Assembly: GCA_044375955.1 (NCBI GenBank)
Contig: JBILLS010000026.1
Span: 1-27,453 of the forward strand
DNA length: 27,453 nucleotides
Reading direction: 5' to 3'
Origin: VGCC01 sp044375955
GTDB taxonomy: Bacteria > Actinomycetota > Actinomycetes > S36-B12
Part shown: positions 7,888 to 15,011 of the stretch, piece by piece
Layout: each line of letters opens with the position of its first letter
Numbering within the stretch: position 1 is the first letter of the stretch
Translations under genes and position numbers: made by a program
The notes under the pieces: generated by a model
Databases searched by the model: none
Seen by the model: only the letters and a program-made list of their open reading frames with translations
Told to the model about the DNA's origin: nothing

Positions 7888-8874
7888 CTACGGGCGAAGG
7901 CAGGACACGTGGCGCTCGACCTCGGCGGCGGCGTCGTCGCCATAGGTCTTCGCCATGCGGTCGAGGAAGTGGCGCTGCGCGAGTTCGTATTCCTGAGTGC
8001 CGATGGTCTCGATGACGTAGGTGGCCATCAGTGATCCCACCTGGGCCGAGCGCTCATCGGAGATCCCCCACGCCTGCCCCGCGAGGAATCCCGCACGGAA
8101 TGCGTCGCCGACACCGGTGGGATCTGCGCGGCGCTCCTCCTCGGGTACGGAGACCTGCACCGGCTCCTGCCCACGTCGCTCGACACGCGAACCCCCCGGA
8201 CCGAGGGTCGTCACCCAGATGTCCACCATGGCGCGCAGATCCGCAGCACTCCACCCCGTCTTCTGCTGGATCAGCGCCGACTCGTACTCATTGGTGAAGA
8301 GATAGGTGGCTCCCTCGACGAGAGGACGGATCTCCTCACCGTCCATGCGCGCCAGTTGCTGGGAGGGATCCGCGGCGAAGGGGTACCCACGGAACCGGCA
8401 CTCCTCGCTATGCCGAAGCATCGCCTGCGGGTCGTTCGCGCCGATGAGCACGACCGCCGCGGTGCCGACGGCATCGATGATCGGTTTGAGTTCGATGTTG
8501 CGCGCCTCGCTCATCGCCCCGGGGTAGAACGAGGCGATCTGGTTCTGTTCGAGGTCCGTGGTGCAGACGAATCGCGCCGTGTGCGCGGTCTCGGAGACGT
8601 GGACACCGGAGGTGTCGACGCCATGCCGCTGCAACCAGGACTCGTAGTCCGCGAAGTCAGGTCCGACTGCACCCACGAGCACGGGCTGGAGACCGAGGCA
8701 GCCCATGCCGAAGGCGATATTGGGCGCCACTCCCCCGCGTCGGATCTGGAGTTCCTCGACGAGGAAGGACAACGAGACCTTGTCGATCTTGTCCGCAACG
8801 AAGGAGTCCGCGAAACGCCCGGGGAAGGTCATGAGGTGGTCGGTCGCAATGGACCCGGTGATGAGGATCGCCAC
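7888..8874 (-). CDS. adoK: Adenosine kinase, PfkB/ribokinase family
   Basis: PfkB-fold nucleoside kinase that phosphorylates adenosine to AMP (purine salvage). The sequence closely follows what I remember of Mycobacterium tuberculosis AdoK (Rv2202c) along its whole length. I chose the GTG at 8874 (328 residues) rather than the ATG at 8898. It aligns with the mycobacterial N-terminus, puts S8, D12, G48, N52 and F102 at the mycobacterial numbers, and has AGGG about 9 nt upstream; the ATG lacks a clear ribosome-binding site. Other motifs are R-R-G-G-V-A near 46-50 and the catalytic-base/anion-hole motif D-P-T-G-V-G-D257. The bacterial AdoK group is closer to sugar kinases than to eukaryotic adenosine kinase, so another nucleoside or sugar remains possible. 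Neighbours erpA and aat lie on the same strand. Confidence 0.88.
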   Translation of the reverse strand: MAILITGSIATDHLMTFPGRFADSFVADKIDKVSLSFLVEELQIRRGGVAPNIAFGMGCLGLQPVLVGAVGPDFADYESWLQRHGVDTSGVHVSETAHTARFVCTTDLEQNQIASFYPGAMSEARNIELKPIIDAVGTAAVVLIGANDPQAMLRHSEECRFRGYPFAADPSQQLARMDGEEIRPLVEGATYLFTNEYESALIQQKTGWSAADLRAMVDIWVTTLGPGGSRVERRGQEPVQVSVPEEERRADPTGVGDAFRAGFLAGQAWGISDERSAQVGSLMATYVIETIGTQEYELAQRHFLDRMAKTYGDDAAAEVERHVSCLRP

Positions 8875-8943
8875 GTCGAAGGACCCTATCGGGCCCATCG
8901 AAGCTCGGCACCCGAATCACCGGGACGTCGAGCCCATGAACTT

Positions 8944-9282
8944 CTAGTGGAACGAGTCTCCACAGGCGCACGAGCCGGTGGCGTTGGGATTGTCGATCGT
9001 GAAGCCCTGCTTCTCGATGGTGTCGACGAAGTCGATAGTGGCCCCAGACAGGTACGGCGCGCTCATCCGATCGGTCACGACCGCGACTCCGCCGAAGTCC
9101 TTGCTGATATCTCCGTCGAGATTGCGATCATCGAAGAAGAGCTGGTAGCGCAGCCCCGAACAGCCACCGGGCTGCACCGCGATCCGGAGGGTGAGGTCGT
9201 CACGGCCTTCGGCGTCGAGCAGAGCCTTGACCTTGGAGGCGGCCGCATCCGTCAACACGATGCCGTCGGTGGTGGTCTCCAT
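8944..9282 (-). CDS. erpA: A-type iron-sulfur carrier protein (IscA/ErpA/HesB family)
   Basis: A 112-residue A-type carrier that receives Fe-S clusters and delivers them to apo-proteins. The three conserved ligand cysteines are present: C41 in Q-P-G-G-C-S-G and C105/C107 in the C-terminal G-S-C-A-C-G. The ATG at 9282 is supported by AAGGA 7 nt upstream. The frame continues further upstream, but that part is Arg-rich, unlike the family, and runs into the divergent nadA. nadA encodes a 4Fe-4S enzyme, so a cluster carrier beside it makes functional sense. 69 nt separate it from adoK downstream. Confidence 0.94.
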   Translation of the reverse strand: METTTDGIVLTDAAASKVKALLDAEGRDDLTLRIAVQPGGCSGLRYQLFFDDRNLDGDISKDFGGVAVVTDRMSAPYLSGATIDFVDTIEKQGFTIDNPNATGSCACGDSFH

Positions 9283-9401
9283 AACCCGTCCTTCACTCTC
9301 AGGGGACACCACTATGACATGGAAGGTGCGCCGGCGACAGCCGGGACATGTTCGCCTCGGGCTGATCTGCGTGGCCTCCACGGCTTTGGCAGACTCGTGC
9401 C

Positions 9402-10607
9402 ATGGCAGGGACCTTCGTGGAACCGCAGCCGACCCCGCTCGCGCTGTTGCTCCTCGGGCGGGGCGCGGACTCCGACAGCGAGCGCGGCGTGGAGTGCCCG
9501 GGTGACCTGCCCGCACCAAGTGATCCCGATCTCGTGGCGCGGGCATCGCGAGCCAAGGCCGCCCTGGGCTCCCGGGTCTACATCCTGGGTCACCATTACC
9601 AGCGCGACGAGGTCATCCAGTTCGCGGACGTGACGGGCGACTCCTTCAAGTTGTCGCAGATGGCTGCGGCCAACCCCGAGTCGGAGTTCATCGTCTTCTG
9701 CGGTGTGCACTTCATGGCTGAGAGCGCCGACATCCTCACATCCGACGCGCAGCGCGTGATCCTTCCCGATCTCGCCGCCGGATGCTCCATGGCCGACATG
9801 GCGGAGATCGGGCAGGTCGAGCAGTGCTGGCGGGACCTGGAAGCTGCAGGAGTCGCCGACATCACGGTCCCCATCACCTACATGAACTCCTCGGCCGCGA
9901 TCAAGGCTTTCACGGGTCGCCATCAGGGATCGATCTGCACCTCGAGCAATGCGCAACGCAGCCTGGAATGGGCCTTCGACGGCGACTGGCGCACATCCGA
10001 CCGGAAGGTCCTCTTCCTGCCCGACCAGCACCTGGGACGCAACACGGCAGTCCGTGACCTCGGCATGTCACTCGACGACTGTGTGGTCTATGACCCGCGC
10101 AAACCTCAGGGGGGACTCACCGCCGAGCAGATGCGCCACGCACGCATGATCCTGTGGCGCGGACACTGCTCCGTGCACGGTCGGTTCACACCGGAGTGCG
10201 TGGACGAGGTCCGAGAGCGTGTTCCCGGAGTGACGGTCATCGTGCACCCGGAGTGCGTGTACGAGGTAGTGGAGAAAGCCGACGTCGTCGGGTCCACGGA
10301 GAAGATCATCACCACCATCGCCGAGGCTGAGCCCGGAACCGCCTGGGCTGTCGGCACCGAGTTGAACCTGGTCAAGCGCCTCGCGCTGCAGCACCCGGAC
10401 AAGGAGATCGTCTACCTCGACAAGACCGTCTGCTTCTGCTCCACCATGAACCGCATCGACCTCCCCCACCTGGTGTGGGCGCTCGAATCACTCGTCGAGG
10501 GCACCGTGGTGAACCAGATCACCGTCGATCCCGACACCGAGCATTGGGCGCGGGTCGCCTTGGACCGGATGCTCGCGCTACCGGGACCGTCGGCGAGTCG
10601 GGACTAG
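9402..10607 (+). CDS. nadA: Quinolinate synthase
   Basis: NadA (401 residues) condenses iminoaspartate with dihydroxyacetone phosphate to quinolinate for de novo NAD synthesis. The three cysteines that bind its 4Fe-4S cluster are C128 (A-G-C-S-M), C256 (G-H-C-S-V-H) and C346 (C-F-C-S-T-M-N); the last interval, 90 residues, equals that of the Bacillus enzyme. L-G-H-H-Y near 62-66 is the family's N-terminal substrate motif. An extra N-terminal segment of about 40 residues includes E-C-P-G-D-L-P, which I recognise from actinobacterial NadA proteins. nadB and nadC are not adjacent, unlike in many actinobacteria. It diverges from erpA over a 119-nt gap and converges on pspAB with overlapping stops. 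Confidence 0.96.
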   Translation: MAGTFVEPQPTPLALLLLGRGADSDSERGVECPGDLPAPSDPDLVARASRAKAALGSRVYILGHHYQRDEVIQFADVTGDSFKLSQMAAANPESEFIVFCGVHFMAESADILTSDAQRVILPDLAAGCSMADMAEIGQVEQCWRDLEAAGVADITVPITYMNSSAAIKAFTGRHQGSICTSSNAQRSLEWAFDGDWRTSDRKVLFLPDQHLGRNTAVRDLGMSLDDCVVYDPRKPQGGLTAEQMRHARMILWRGHCSVHGRFTPECVDEVRERVPGVTVIVHPECVYEVVEKADVVGSTEKIITTIAEAEPGTAWAVGTELNLVKRLALQHPDKEIVYLDKTVCFCSTMNRIDLPHLVWALESLVEGTVVNQITVDPDTEHWARVALDRMLALPGPSASRD

Positions 10608-11179
10608 AGCCCCGGGGCCTCCCAGACCGCAAGCCATCGGCGCAGATCCGGCTCCAACGGCAATTCCCGGGTCAACATGTCGCGCAGCCGCAACTCCAGC
10701 ACGTTGTCGCGTTTCTGCTCGGACGCTGAGAGCGGTGCGAAGGGGTAGAAGGTCCCCTGCTTGTAGAGGTAGACGAGGGCGATCTCGCGTCCGGTCGGGT
10801 CGCGGAACGGCACGAGCGAACAGAGCAGTTGTGGTCCGAAACCCGCATTGACCAGGGTGCTGTTGACGGCATGGAGGTCGGTGACGACCGAGGAGAGATC
10901 GGGGGGCTCGGTGCGCACCACCAGCCAGGTGAACCCGTACGAGTCCTGCACGAGTTCGACCGGAGGCCCCGCATCGGCATCCAGCAACGCGCGCACGTCG
11001 GCTTCCACATCCGCGAAGGCGCGACCCTCGGGTGCCCGGAAAGCCACCGATCCGATTCCCGTAGGCCGGAAGTCCAATTCCACGTCGAGGGTCACCGCAC
11101 ATCCGGGGAGTGCGAAGAGTGCGTCGAGGTTGGGACGGGCGGGCTTGCGCCTTCCCATCAGGGAGTCGAAAAGACCCAC
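10604..11179 (-). CDS. pspAB: PspA-associated protein PspAB
   Basis: A 191-residue soluble protein of the PspAB family, which in actinobacteria accompanies pspA and htpX. Its biochemical role is unknown to me; the association suggests envelope-stress response. The N-terminus M-G-L-F-D-S-L-M-G-R-R-K-P is typical of the family, as is the C-terminal part with Y-L-Y-K-Q-G-T-F-Y-P-F-A-P. No signal peptide or membrane segment is visible. The GTG start overlaps the last base of the htpX stop (TAGTG), so the two are translationally coupled. Its own stop shares CTAG with the nadA stop. Confidence 0.85.
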   Translation of the reverse strand: MGLFDSLMGRRKPARPNLDALFALPGCAVTLDVELDFRPTGIGSVAFRAPEGRAFADVEADVRALLDADAGPPVELVQDSYGFTWLVVRTEPPDLSSVVTDLHAVNSTLVNAGFGPQLLCSLVPFRDPTGREIALVYLYKQGTFYPFAPLSASEQKRDNVLELRLRDMLTRELPLEPDLRRWLAVWEAPGL

Positions 11180-12084
11180 TAGCGCTGGCCGAGTTCGTTA
11201 GCCACCTTCGCGAGGTTCTCCAGGCGCTTCTCGAGCGAGGGGTGCGTGGACATGAGTCCCTCGAGGGTGAGCCCCTTCTTGCTGGCCACCGCGGGGGCGA
11301 ATGCGAGGTTGCTGACCGGCTCCATCTGCCGGATGTCGCGGGTGGGGATCTGCGCCATGTCACCGGTGATCTTGACCAGTGCGTTTGCGAGCGCGGTGGG
11401 CTTGCCGGTGATGAGCGCCCCACCACGGTCTGCACCCAACTCCCGGTACCGAGATAGGCCGTTGATGAGGAGATAGGAGATGAAGTACACGACAACACTC
11501 ACGACCATCACGACGATGAACATGACCGCCGCGTTCTGATTCCGGTTGTCGCGCATCATCGATCCCCACATGAAGCTGCGGGCGAGGAAGCCGGCGACGA
11601 TCGCAGTGAACGATGCGATCGTCATCACGGTCACGTCGCGGTGTGCGACGTGCGACAACTCGTGAGCCAGAACTCCCTCGAGTTCATCTGGGTCGAGGCG
11701 CCGAAGAAGGCCGGTGGTCACCACGACGACGGAGCGGCTGGGTGTGCGGCCGGTGGCGAAGGCATTGGGGACGTCGGTATCGGCGATGCCGATCCGCGGC
11801 TTCTCCATGTCCGCCAGGAGGCACAGGCGGTCGACCATGGCATGCAGTTGCGGTGCCTGCTCGGGTGTCACCACCACCGCGCGCATGGCGGACATCGCCA
11901 AGGAATCCGAGAACCACCATTGGCCGAATAGGAGTGCAGCACTGATGCCCAGAACGAAGATCGCACTGAACCCCAAGGCGTAGAGAAGCGCCGCGAGCAC
12001 GACATACATCAGGCCGAGACCGAACATGGTCCCGAACATCCGACGGGTCAACCCGCGATCGATGCCGTACCTGGTCTTGGCCAT
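11179..12084 (-). CDS. htpX: Membrane zinc metalloprotease HtpX
   Basis: HtpX (301 residues), an M48-family integral membrane protease that degrades misfolded membrane proteins. The zinc site is H141-E-L-S-H145, and E215 in R-E-L-G-A-D is the third ligand. Hydrophobic segments lie near residues 17-37, 40-53, 155-175 and 186-208, placing the catalytic site on the cytoplasmic face in the family model. The ATG has GGGAGGGG a few bases upstream. It lies 52 nt after pspA and overlaps pspAB by one base, so pspA-htpX-pspAB reads as one envelope-stress transcript. Confidence 0.95.
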   Translation of the reverse strand: MAKTRYGIDRGLTRRMFGTMFGLGLMYVVLAALLYALGFSAIFVLGISAALLFGQWWFSDSLAMSAMRAVVVTPEQAPQLHAMVDRLCLLADMEKPRIGIADTDVPNAFATGRTPSRSVVVVTTGLLRRLDPDELEGVLAHELSHVAHRDVTVMTIASFTAIVAGFLARSFMWGSMMRDNRNQNAAVMFIVVMVVSVVVYFISYLLINGLSRYRELGADRGGALITGKPTALANALVKITGDMAQIPTRDIRQMEPVSNLAFAPAVASKKGLTLEGLMSTHPSLEKRLENLAKVANELGQR

Positions 12085-12136
12085 AACCCCTCCCGCACTC
12101 GGTCCTTCGAATGTAGACGCAGAATGCGCGCGGCCG

Positions 12137-12871
12137 CTACTTCTCCAGTTCCTGGGGTGAGGATCCCGGCCCCACTTCGCGCTTCAGTGCGGCCAACTGG
12201 CTCTCGACCTCGGATTCGCTGGCCATCCGCTCGAGTTCGAGGGTGAGCGAGTCCTTGCCCATCCCGGACACATCCTCGAGTGCACCCGACGCCATGAGCT
12301 CGTCGATCGCGCCGGCGCGGGCCTGCATCTGGGCGGTCTTGTCCTCGGCGCGCTGGATCGCCAAACCCACATCGCCGAGTTCACTCGAGATGCCGGTGAA
12401 GGCCTCGTTGATCTTGGTCTGCGCCTCTGCGGCGGAGTAGGTGGCCTTGATGGTCTCCTTGCGGGTGCGGAACTGCTCGACCTTCGTCTGCAGTTGCTGG
12501 GCCGCAACGGTGAGCTTCTCCTCCTGCTCGGCCAACTGAGCCAACTGCGCCTGGAGGTCGGCGATCTGCTGGTGGAGTCCACTCCGTCGAGTCAGGGCCT
12601 CGCGCGCGAGATCCTCGCGTCCCTGCCCGAGTGCAGTACGGGCCTGCTGCTCGAGCTTGGCCTCCTGTTGGGCCAGTCCCTGGATCTGGAGTTCGAGCCG
12701 CTTGCGACTCGTGGCGACGTCGGCTACACCCCGGCGCACCTTCTGGAGCAGTTCCAACTGCTTCTCGTAGGAGTAATCCAAGGTCTCCCGCGGATCCTCC
12801 GCACGGTCGAGGGCGCGATTCGCCTTGGACTTGAAGATCATCGTGAAGCGCTGCCAGAGACCCATGGCCAT
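12137..12871 (-). CDS. pspA: Phage-shock protein A (PspA/IM30/Vipp1 family)
   Basis: PspA-family protein (244 residues) that binds damaged inner membrane and assembles into large scaffolds. It is almost entirely coiled coil, with heptad-like Glu/Gln/Leu/Lys stretches from about residue 25 to 190. The conserved N-terminal stretch R-A-L-D-R-A-E-D-P-R-E-T-L is present. Two in-frame ATGs at 12871 and 12865 both have purine-rich AGGA sequences at reasonable spacing, so the first two residues are uncertain. It is the promoter-proximal gene of pspA-htpX-pspAB and diverges from the DUF3043 gene. A separate pspAA gene, often present in actinobacteria, is not seen here. Confidence 0.95.
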   Translation of the reverse strand: MAMGLWQRFTMIFKSKANRALDRAEDPRETLDYSYEKQLELLQKVRRGVADVATSRKRLELQIQGLAQQEAKLEQQARTALGQGREDLAREALTRRSGLHQQIADLQAQLAQLAEQEEKLTVAAQQLQTKVEQFRTRKETIKATYSAAEAQTKINEAFTGISSELGDVGLAIQRAEDKTAQMQARAGAIDELMASGALEDVSGMGKDSLTLELERMASESEVESQLAALKREVGPGSSPQELEK

Positions 12872-12957
12872 TCCTCTTCCTGTGACTGCCCCCGCGTGGG
12901 GTCCACTTCCACTGTACGGGAGGCAGCGTCGAGGTGCCCCGGGATACGCTGCCCATC

Positions 12958-13548
12958 ATGTTCGGCCGCCGAGCCTCCGACGAAACCCCGACGGAATCCC
13001 CCTCCGACGACCCCCGCGCGCCCAAGGGCCGGCCGACCCCGAGCCGCAAAGAGGCCGAGGCCGCGCGCAAGCAGGGGCTGCGCACTCCGCGCGGCAACAA
13101 GGAGGGTCGCAAGGCGGCACGCGAGCGCGAGCGCCAGGACCGGGTCCGGGCTCGCCAGGGGATGCTCGCCGGCGACGAGCGGTTCATGCCCCTGCGCGAC
13201 CGCGGCCCCGCGAAGCGCTTCACCCGCGATTTCGTCGACTCGCGCTTTACCGTGGCCGAGTTCTTCATCTTCATCGCCATCGCGGTCCTGGTGCTGGGCT
13301 TCGTCCCGAACCCGCAGATCCAGTCCCTGGTATCCCTTGGCTTCTTCGTTCTGATGGCCGTCATCGTCGTGGATACCGCGATCCTGCTGCTGACACTGAA
13401 GTCCCGAGCCGCGAAGCAGTTCCCCGAGGCATCGGAACGCAAGGGTCTCCTGCTCTACGCGCTGCTGCGCAGTCTGCAGTTCCGGCGGCTACGCCTGCCT
13501 CCACCTCGGGTGAAGCGGGGCGGCGCACCGGTGGAGCCGAAGTCCTGA
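12958..13548 (+). CDS. DUF3043 family membrane protein
   Basis: Protein of 196 residues with a highly basic cytoplasmic N-terminal half followed by two hydrophobic helices (about residues 100-117 and 122-143) and a short basic tail. The N-terminal motif G-R-P-T-P-S-R-K-E-A-E-A-A-R and the M-F-G-R-R start are typical of the actinobacterial DUF3043 family, whose function is unknown to me. I chose the ATG at 12958. A GTG at 12934 is in frame but would add residues atypical of the family. No good Shine-Dalgarno precedes the ATG; a TACGCT 7 nt upstream resembles a -10 box, so a leaderless message is possible. The stop overlaps the next start by one base (TGATG). Confidence 0.85.
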   Translation: MFGRRASDETPTESPSDDPRAPKGRPTPSRKEAEAARKQGLRTPRGNKEGRKAARERERQDRVRARQGMLAGDERFMPLRDRGPAKRFTRDFVDSRFTVAEFFIFIAIAVLVLGFVPNPQIQSLVSLGFFVLMAVIVVDTAILLLTLKSRAAKQFPEASERKGLLLYALLRSLQFRRLRLPPPRVKRGGAPVEPKS

Positions 13549-14546
13549 TGGAGTTCCGCTACCTCGGGCGCAGTGGCCTCAAAGTCAGTGAGATCACGTT
13601 CGGGAACTGGATCACGCACGGCTCGCAGGTGGACGACGCCGCGGCGACCGCGACGATCCACGCAGCGCTCGATGCCGGCATCACCACGTTCGACACCGCA
13701 GACGTCTACGCCGGCACCAAAGCCGAGGCGATCATGGGCGAGGCGCTCCACGGACAACGCCGCGAAGGACTGGAGATCCTGACCAAGGTCTTCTGGCCGG
13801 TCGGTCCGGGAGTCAACGACCGCGGTCTGTCGCGCAAGCACATCATGGAGGCCTGTCACGCCTCCCTGAAACGCCTTCGCACCGATTACATCGACGTCTA
13901 CCAGGCGCACCGTTTCGACTACGAAACACCGCTCGAGGAGACCCTGCGCGCCTTCGACGATCTCGTCCGTCAGGGCAAGGTGCTCTACATCGGCGTATCC
14001 GAATGGCGCGCAGAGGAGATCAGCGAAGCAGTGCGCATCGCCGATGAGATGGGCTTCAGTCGCATCATCAGCAATCAACCCCAGTACTCAATGCTGTGGC
14101 GGGTGATCGAAACCGAGGTCGTCCCGGCGTGCGAGGAACTCGGCGTCGGCCAGATCGTGTGGTCACCGATCGCTCAGGGGGTCCTCACCGGGAAGTACCT
14201 CCCGGGCTCCCCGCCCCCGAGTGGATCGCGAGCATCCAGTGGTGAGGGCCAGAACTACATCCAACGCTTCATGGACGACGACATCCTGCAGGCGGTCCAG
14301 AAGCTCATGCCGATAGCCGCCGACATGCGCCTGACGCCGGCGCAGATGGCTATCGCGTGGGTGCTGGGCAACCCGAATGTGTCGTCGGCGATCGTGGGCG
14401 CCTCACGACCCGACCAGATCGCCGAGAACGCCGCGGCAGCGGGAATCACCCTGCCGGAGGATGTGCGCAGCGCGATCGACTACGTCCTCGGTGACTTGAT
14501 CATCACCGATCCCACCCGCACACGCTCACCGGAGACGCGGCCCTAG
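13548..14546 (+). CDS. Aldo/keto reductase (Kv-beta-like group)
   Basis: NADPH-dependent aldo/keto reductase TIM barrel of 332 residues. The catalytic tetrad is visible: D49 and Y54 in F-D-T-A-D-V-Y, K80 in L-T-K-V, and H121 in Q-A-H-R. The segment N-Q-P-Q-Y-S-M-L and the block W-S-P-I-A-Q-G-V-L-T-G-K-Y match the voltage-gated potassium channel beta-subunit-like branch. G-A-S-R near the C-terminus contacts the cofactor phosphate in the family. The natural substrate cannot be told. The start is fixed by the TGATG overlap with the preceding gene; the open frame continues upstream but is only a shadow of DUF3043. The next small gene starts 2 nt after its stop. Confidence 0.94.
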   Translation: MEFRYLGRSGLKVSEITFGNWITHGSQVDDAAATATIHAALDAGITTFDTADVYAGTKAEAIMGEALHGQRREGLEILTKVFWPVGPGVNDRGLSRKHIMEACHASLKRLRTDYIDVYQAHRFDYETPLEETLRAFDDLVRQGKVLYIGVSEWRAEEISEAVRIADEMGFSRIISNQPQYSMLWRVIETEVVPACEELGVGQIVWSPIAQGVLTGKYLPGSPPPSGSRASSGEGQNYIQRFMDDDILQAVQKLMPIAADMRLTPAQMAIAWVLGNPNVSSAIVGASRPDQIAENAAAAGITLPEDVRSAIDYVLGDLIITDPTRTRSPETRP

Positions 14547-14548
14547 TC

Positions 14549-14758
14549 ATGTCCTGGACCTGGTCTTATCTGCGTTTCGGCGACACGCCGGTGAACGTCA
14601 CCCTCAACCCGGGTGGGTCGTTCCCCTCGCAGGCCGACGCGGAGTCCTGGATCGGCGAATTCTGGCGGGATCTGCTGGCCGAGGGTGTGGACCAGGTGTC
14701 ACTTCTCGAAGACGGCCGCGAGGTCTACGGACCGATGAGTCTGCATCCACCCGAGTAG
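14549..14758 (+). CDS. Small conserved-type hypothetical protein (69 residues)
   Basis: Small acidic protein starting 2 nt after the aldo/keto reductase stop, so probably cotranscribed. The sequence includes F-P-S-Q-A-D-A-E-S-W-I-G-E near residues 25-37, followed by a short helix and a C-terminal V-Y-G-P-M-S-L-H-P. I recognise similar short proteins from other actinobacteria but know no function. There is no signal peptide, membrane segment or metal-binding cysteine. The cobalamin leader begins shortly after its stop. Confidence 0.8.
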   Translation: MSWTWSYLRFGDTPVNVTLNPGGSFPSQADAESWIGEFWRDLLAEGVDQVSLLEDGREVYGPMSLHPPE

Positions 14759-14772
14759 CGAGCCAGATGCAG

Positions 14773-14778
14773 TAGGGT
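14773..14778 (+). promoter_or_regulatory. Candidate -10 box for the cobalamin operon
   Basis: TAGGGT fits the actinobacterial TANNNT -10 consensus and sits just upstream of the riboswitch aptamer, giving a start site near 14785. No convincing -35 hexamer is seen 17 nt upstream, so this is only a candidate. Confidence 0.3.
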
Positions 14779-14797
14779 CCGAACACAACTGAATCCG

Positions 14798-14888
14798 CGT
14801 ACCTGAAGTCCAGGGGAAGTCCGGTGAGATTCCGGCGCTGTCCCGCAACCGTGTGCCATTCGGCGAGTCGGAGCACCTGGCAGGTACG
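14798..14888 (+). promoter_or_regulatory. Cobalamin riboswitch aptamer
   Basis: The region has the conserved cobalamin aptamer elements in order. GGGGAA is at 14813-14818, GGTGAGATTCC at 14823-14833, GCTGTCCCGCAAC at 14837-14849, and a B12-box-like AGTCGGAGCACCTGGC at 14866-14881. The closing P1 stem is perfect over 8 bp: CGTACCTG (14798-14805) with CAGGTACG (14881-14888). The family binds adenosyl- or other cobalamins and lowers expression of uptake or synthesis genes when ligand is plentiful. The downstream terminator (14938-14967) provides the likely off-state. The controlled genes start at 15012. Confidence 0.93.
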
Positions 14889-14937
14889 AGCGGCTCCATC
14901 CGTCGAGGTAACGGGACGAGCGCTCGGGTAACCGACC

Positions 14938-14967
14938 GTCCCTTCCATTGGAAGGGACTTTCTTTTT
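14938..14967 (+). terminator. Rho-independent terminator of the riboswitch expression platform
   Basis: Perfect 9-bp hairpin GTCCCTTCC / GGAAGGGAC with a 3-nt ATT loop (14938-14958), followed directly by TTTCTTTTT. It lies between the cobalamin aptamer and the first gene, where a transcription-attenuating switch is expected. GGGACG at 14913-14918 can pair with CGTCCC at 14937-14942, which would take away the 5' arm and act as antiterminator. The hairpin is read directly; the switching is inferred. Confidence 0.88.
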
Positions 14968-15011
14968 CGGTCCTCTCGAGAGCGCGTCCGACCGCTCAAT
15001 GAGAGGAAAAC

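Noticed and set aside
9283..9546. N-terminal extension of erpA
   Set aside because: The extra 88 residues are Arg/Pro-rich, unlike A-type carriers, and overlap the divergent nadA gene. The ATG at 9282 has a good ribosome-binding site.
12825..13547. N-terminal extension of the aldo/keto reductase frame
   Set aside because: The frame is open but only shadows the DUF3043 gene. The ATG at 13548 gives the normal barrel start and a TGATG junction.
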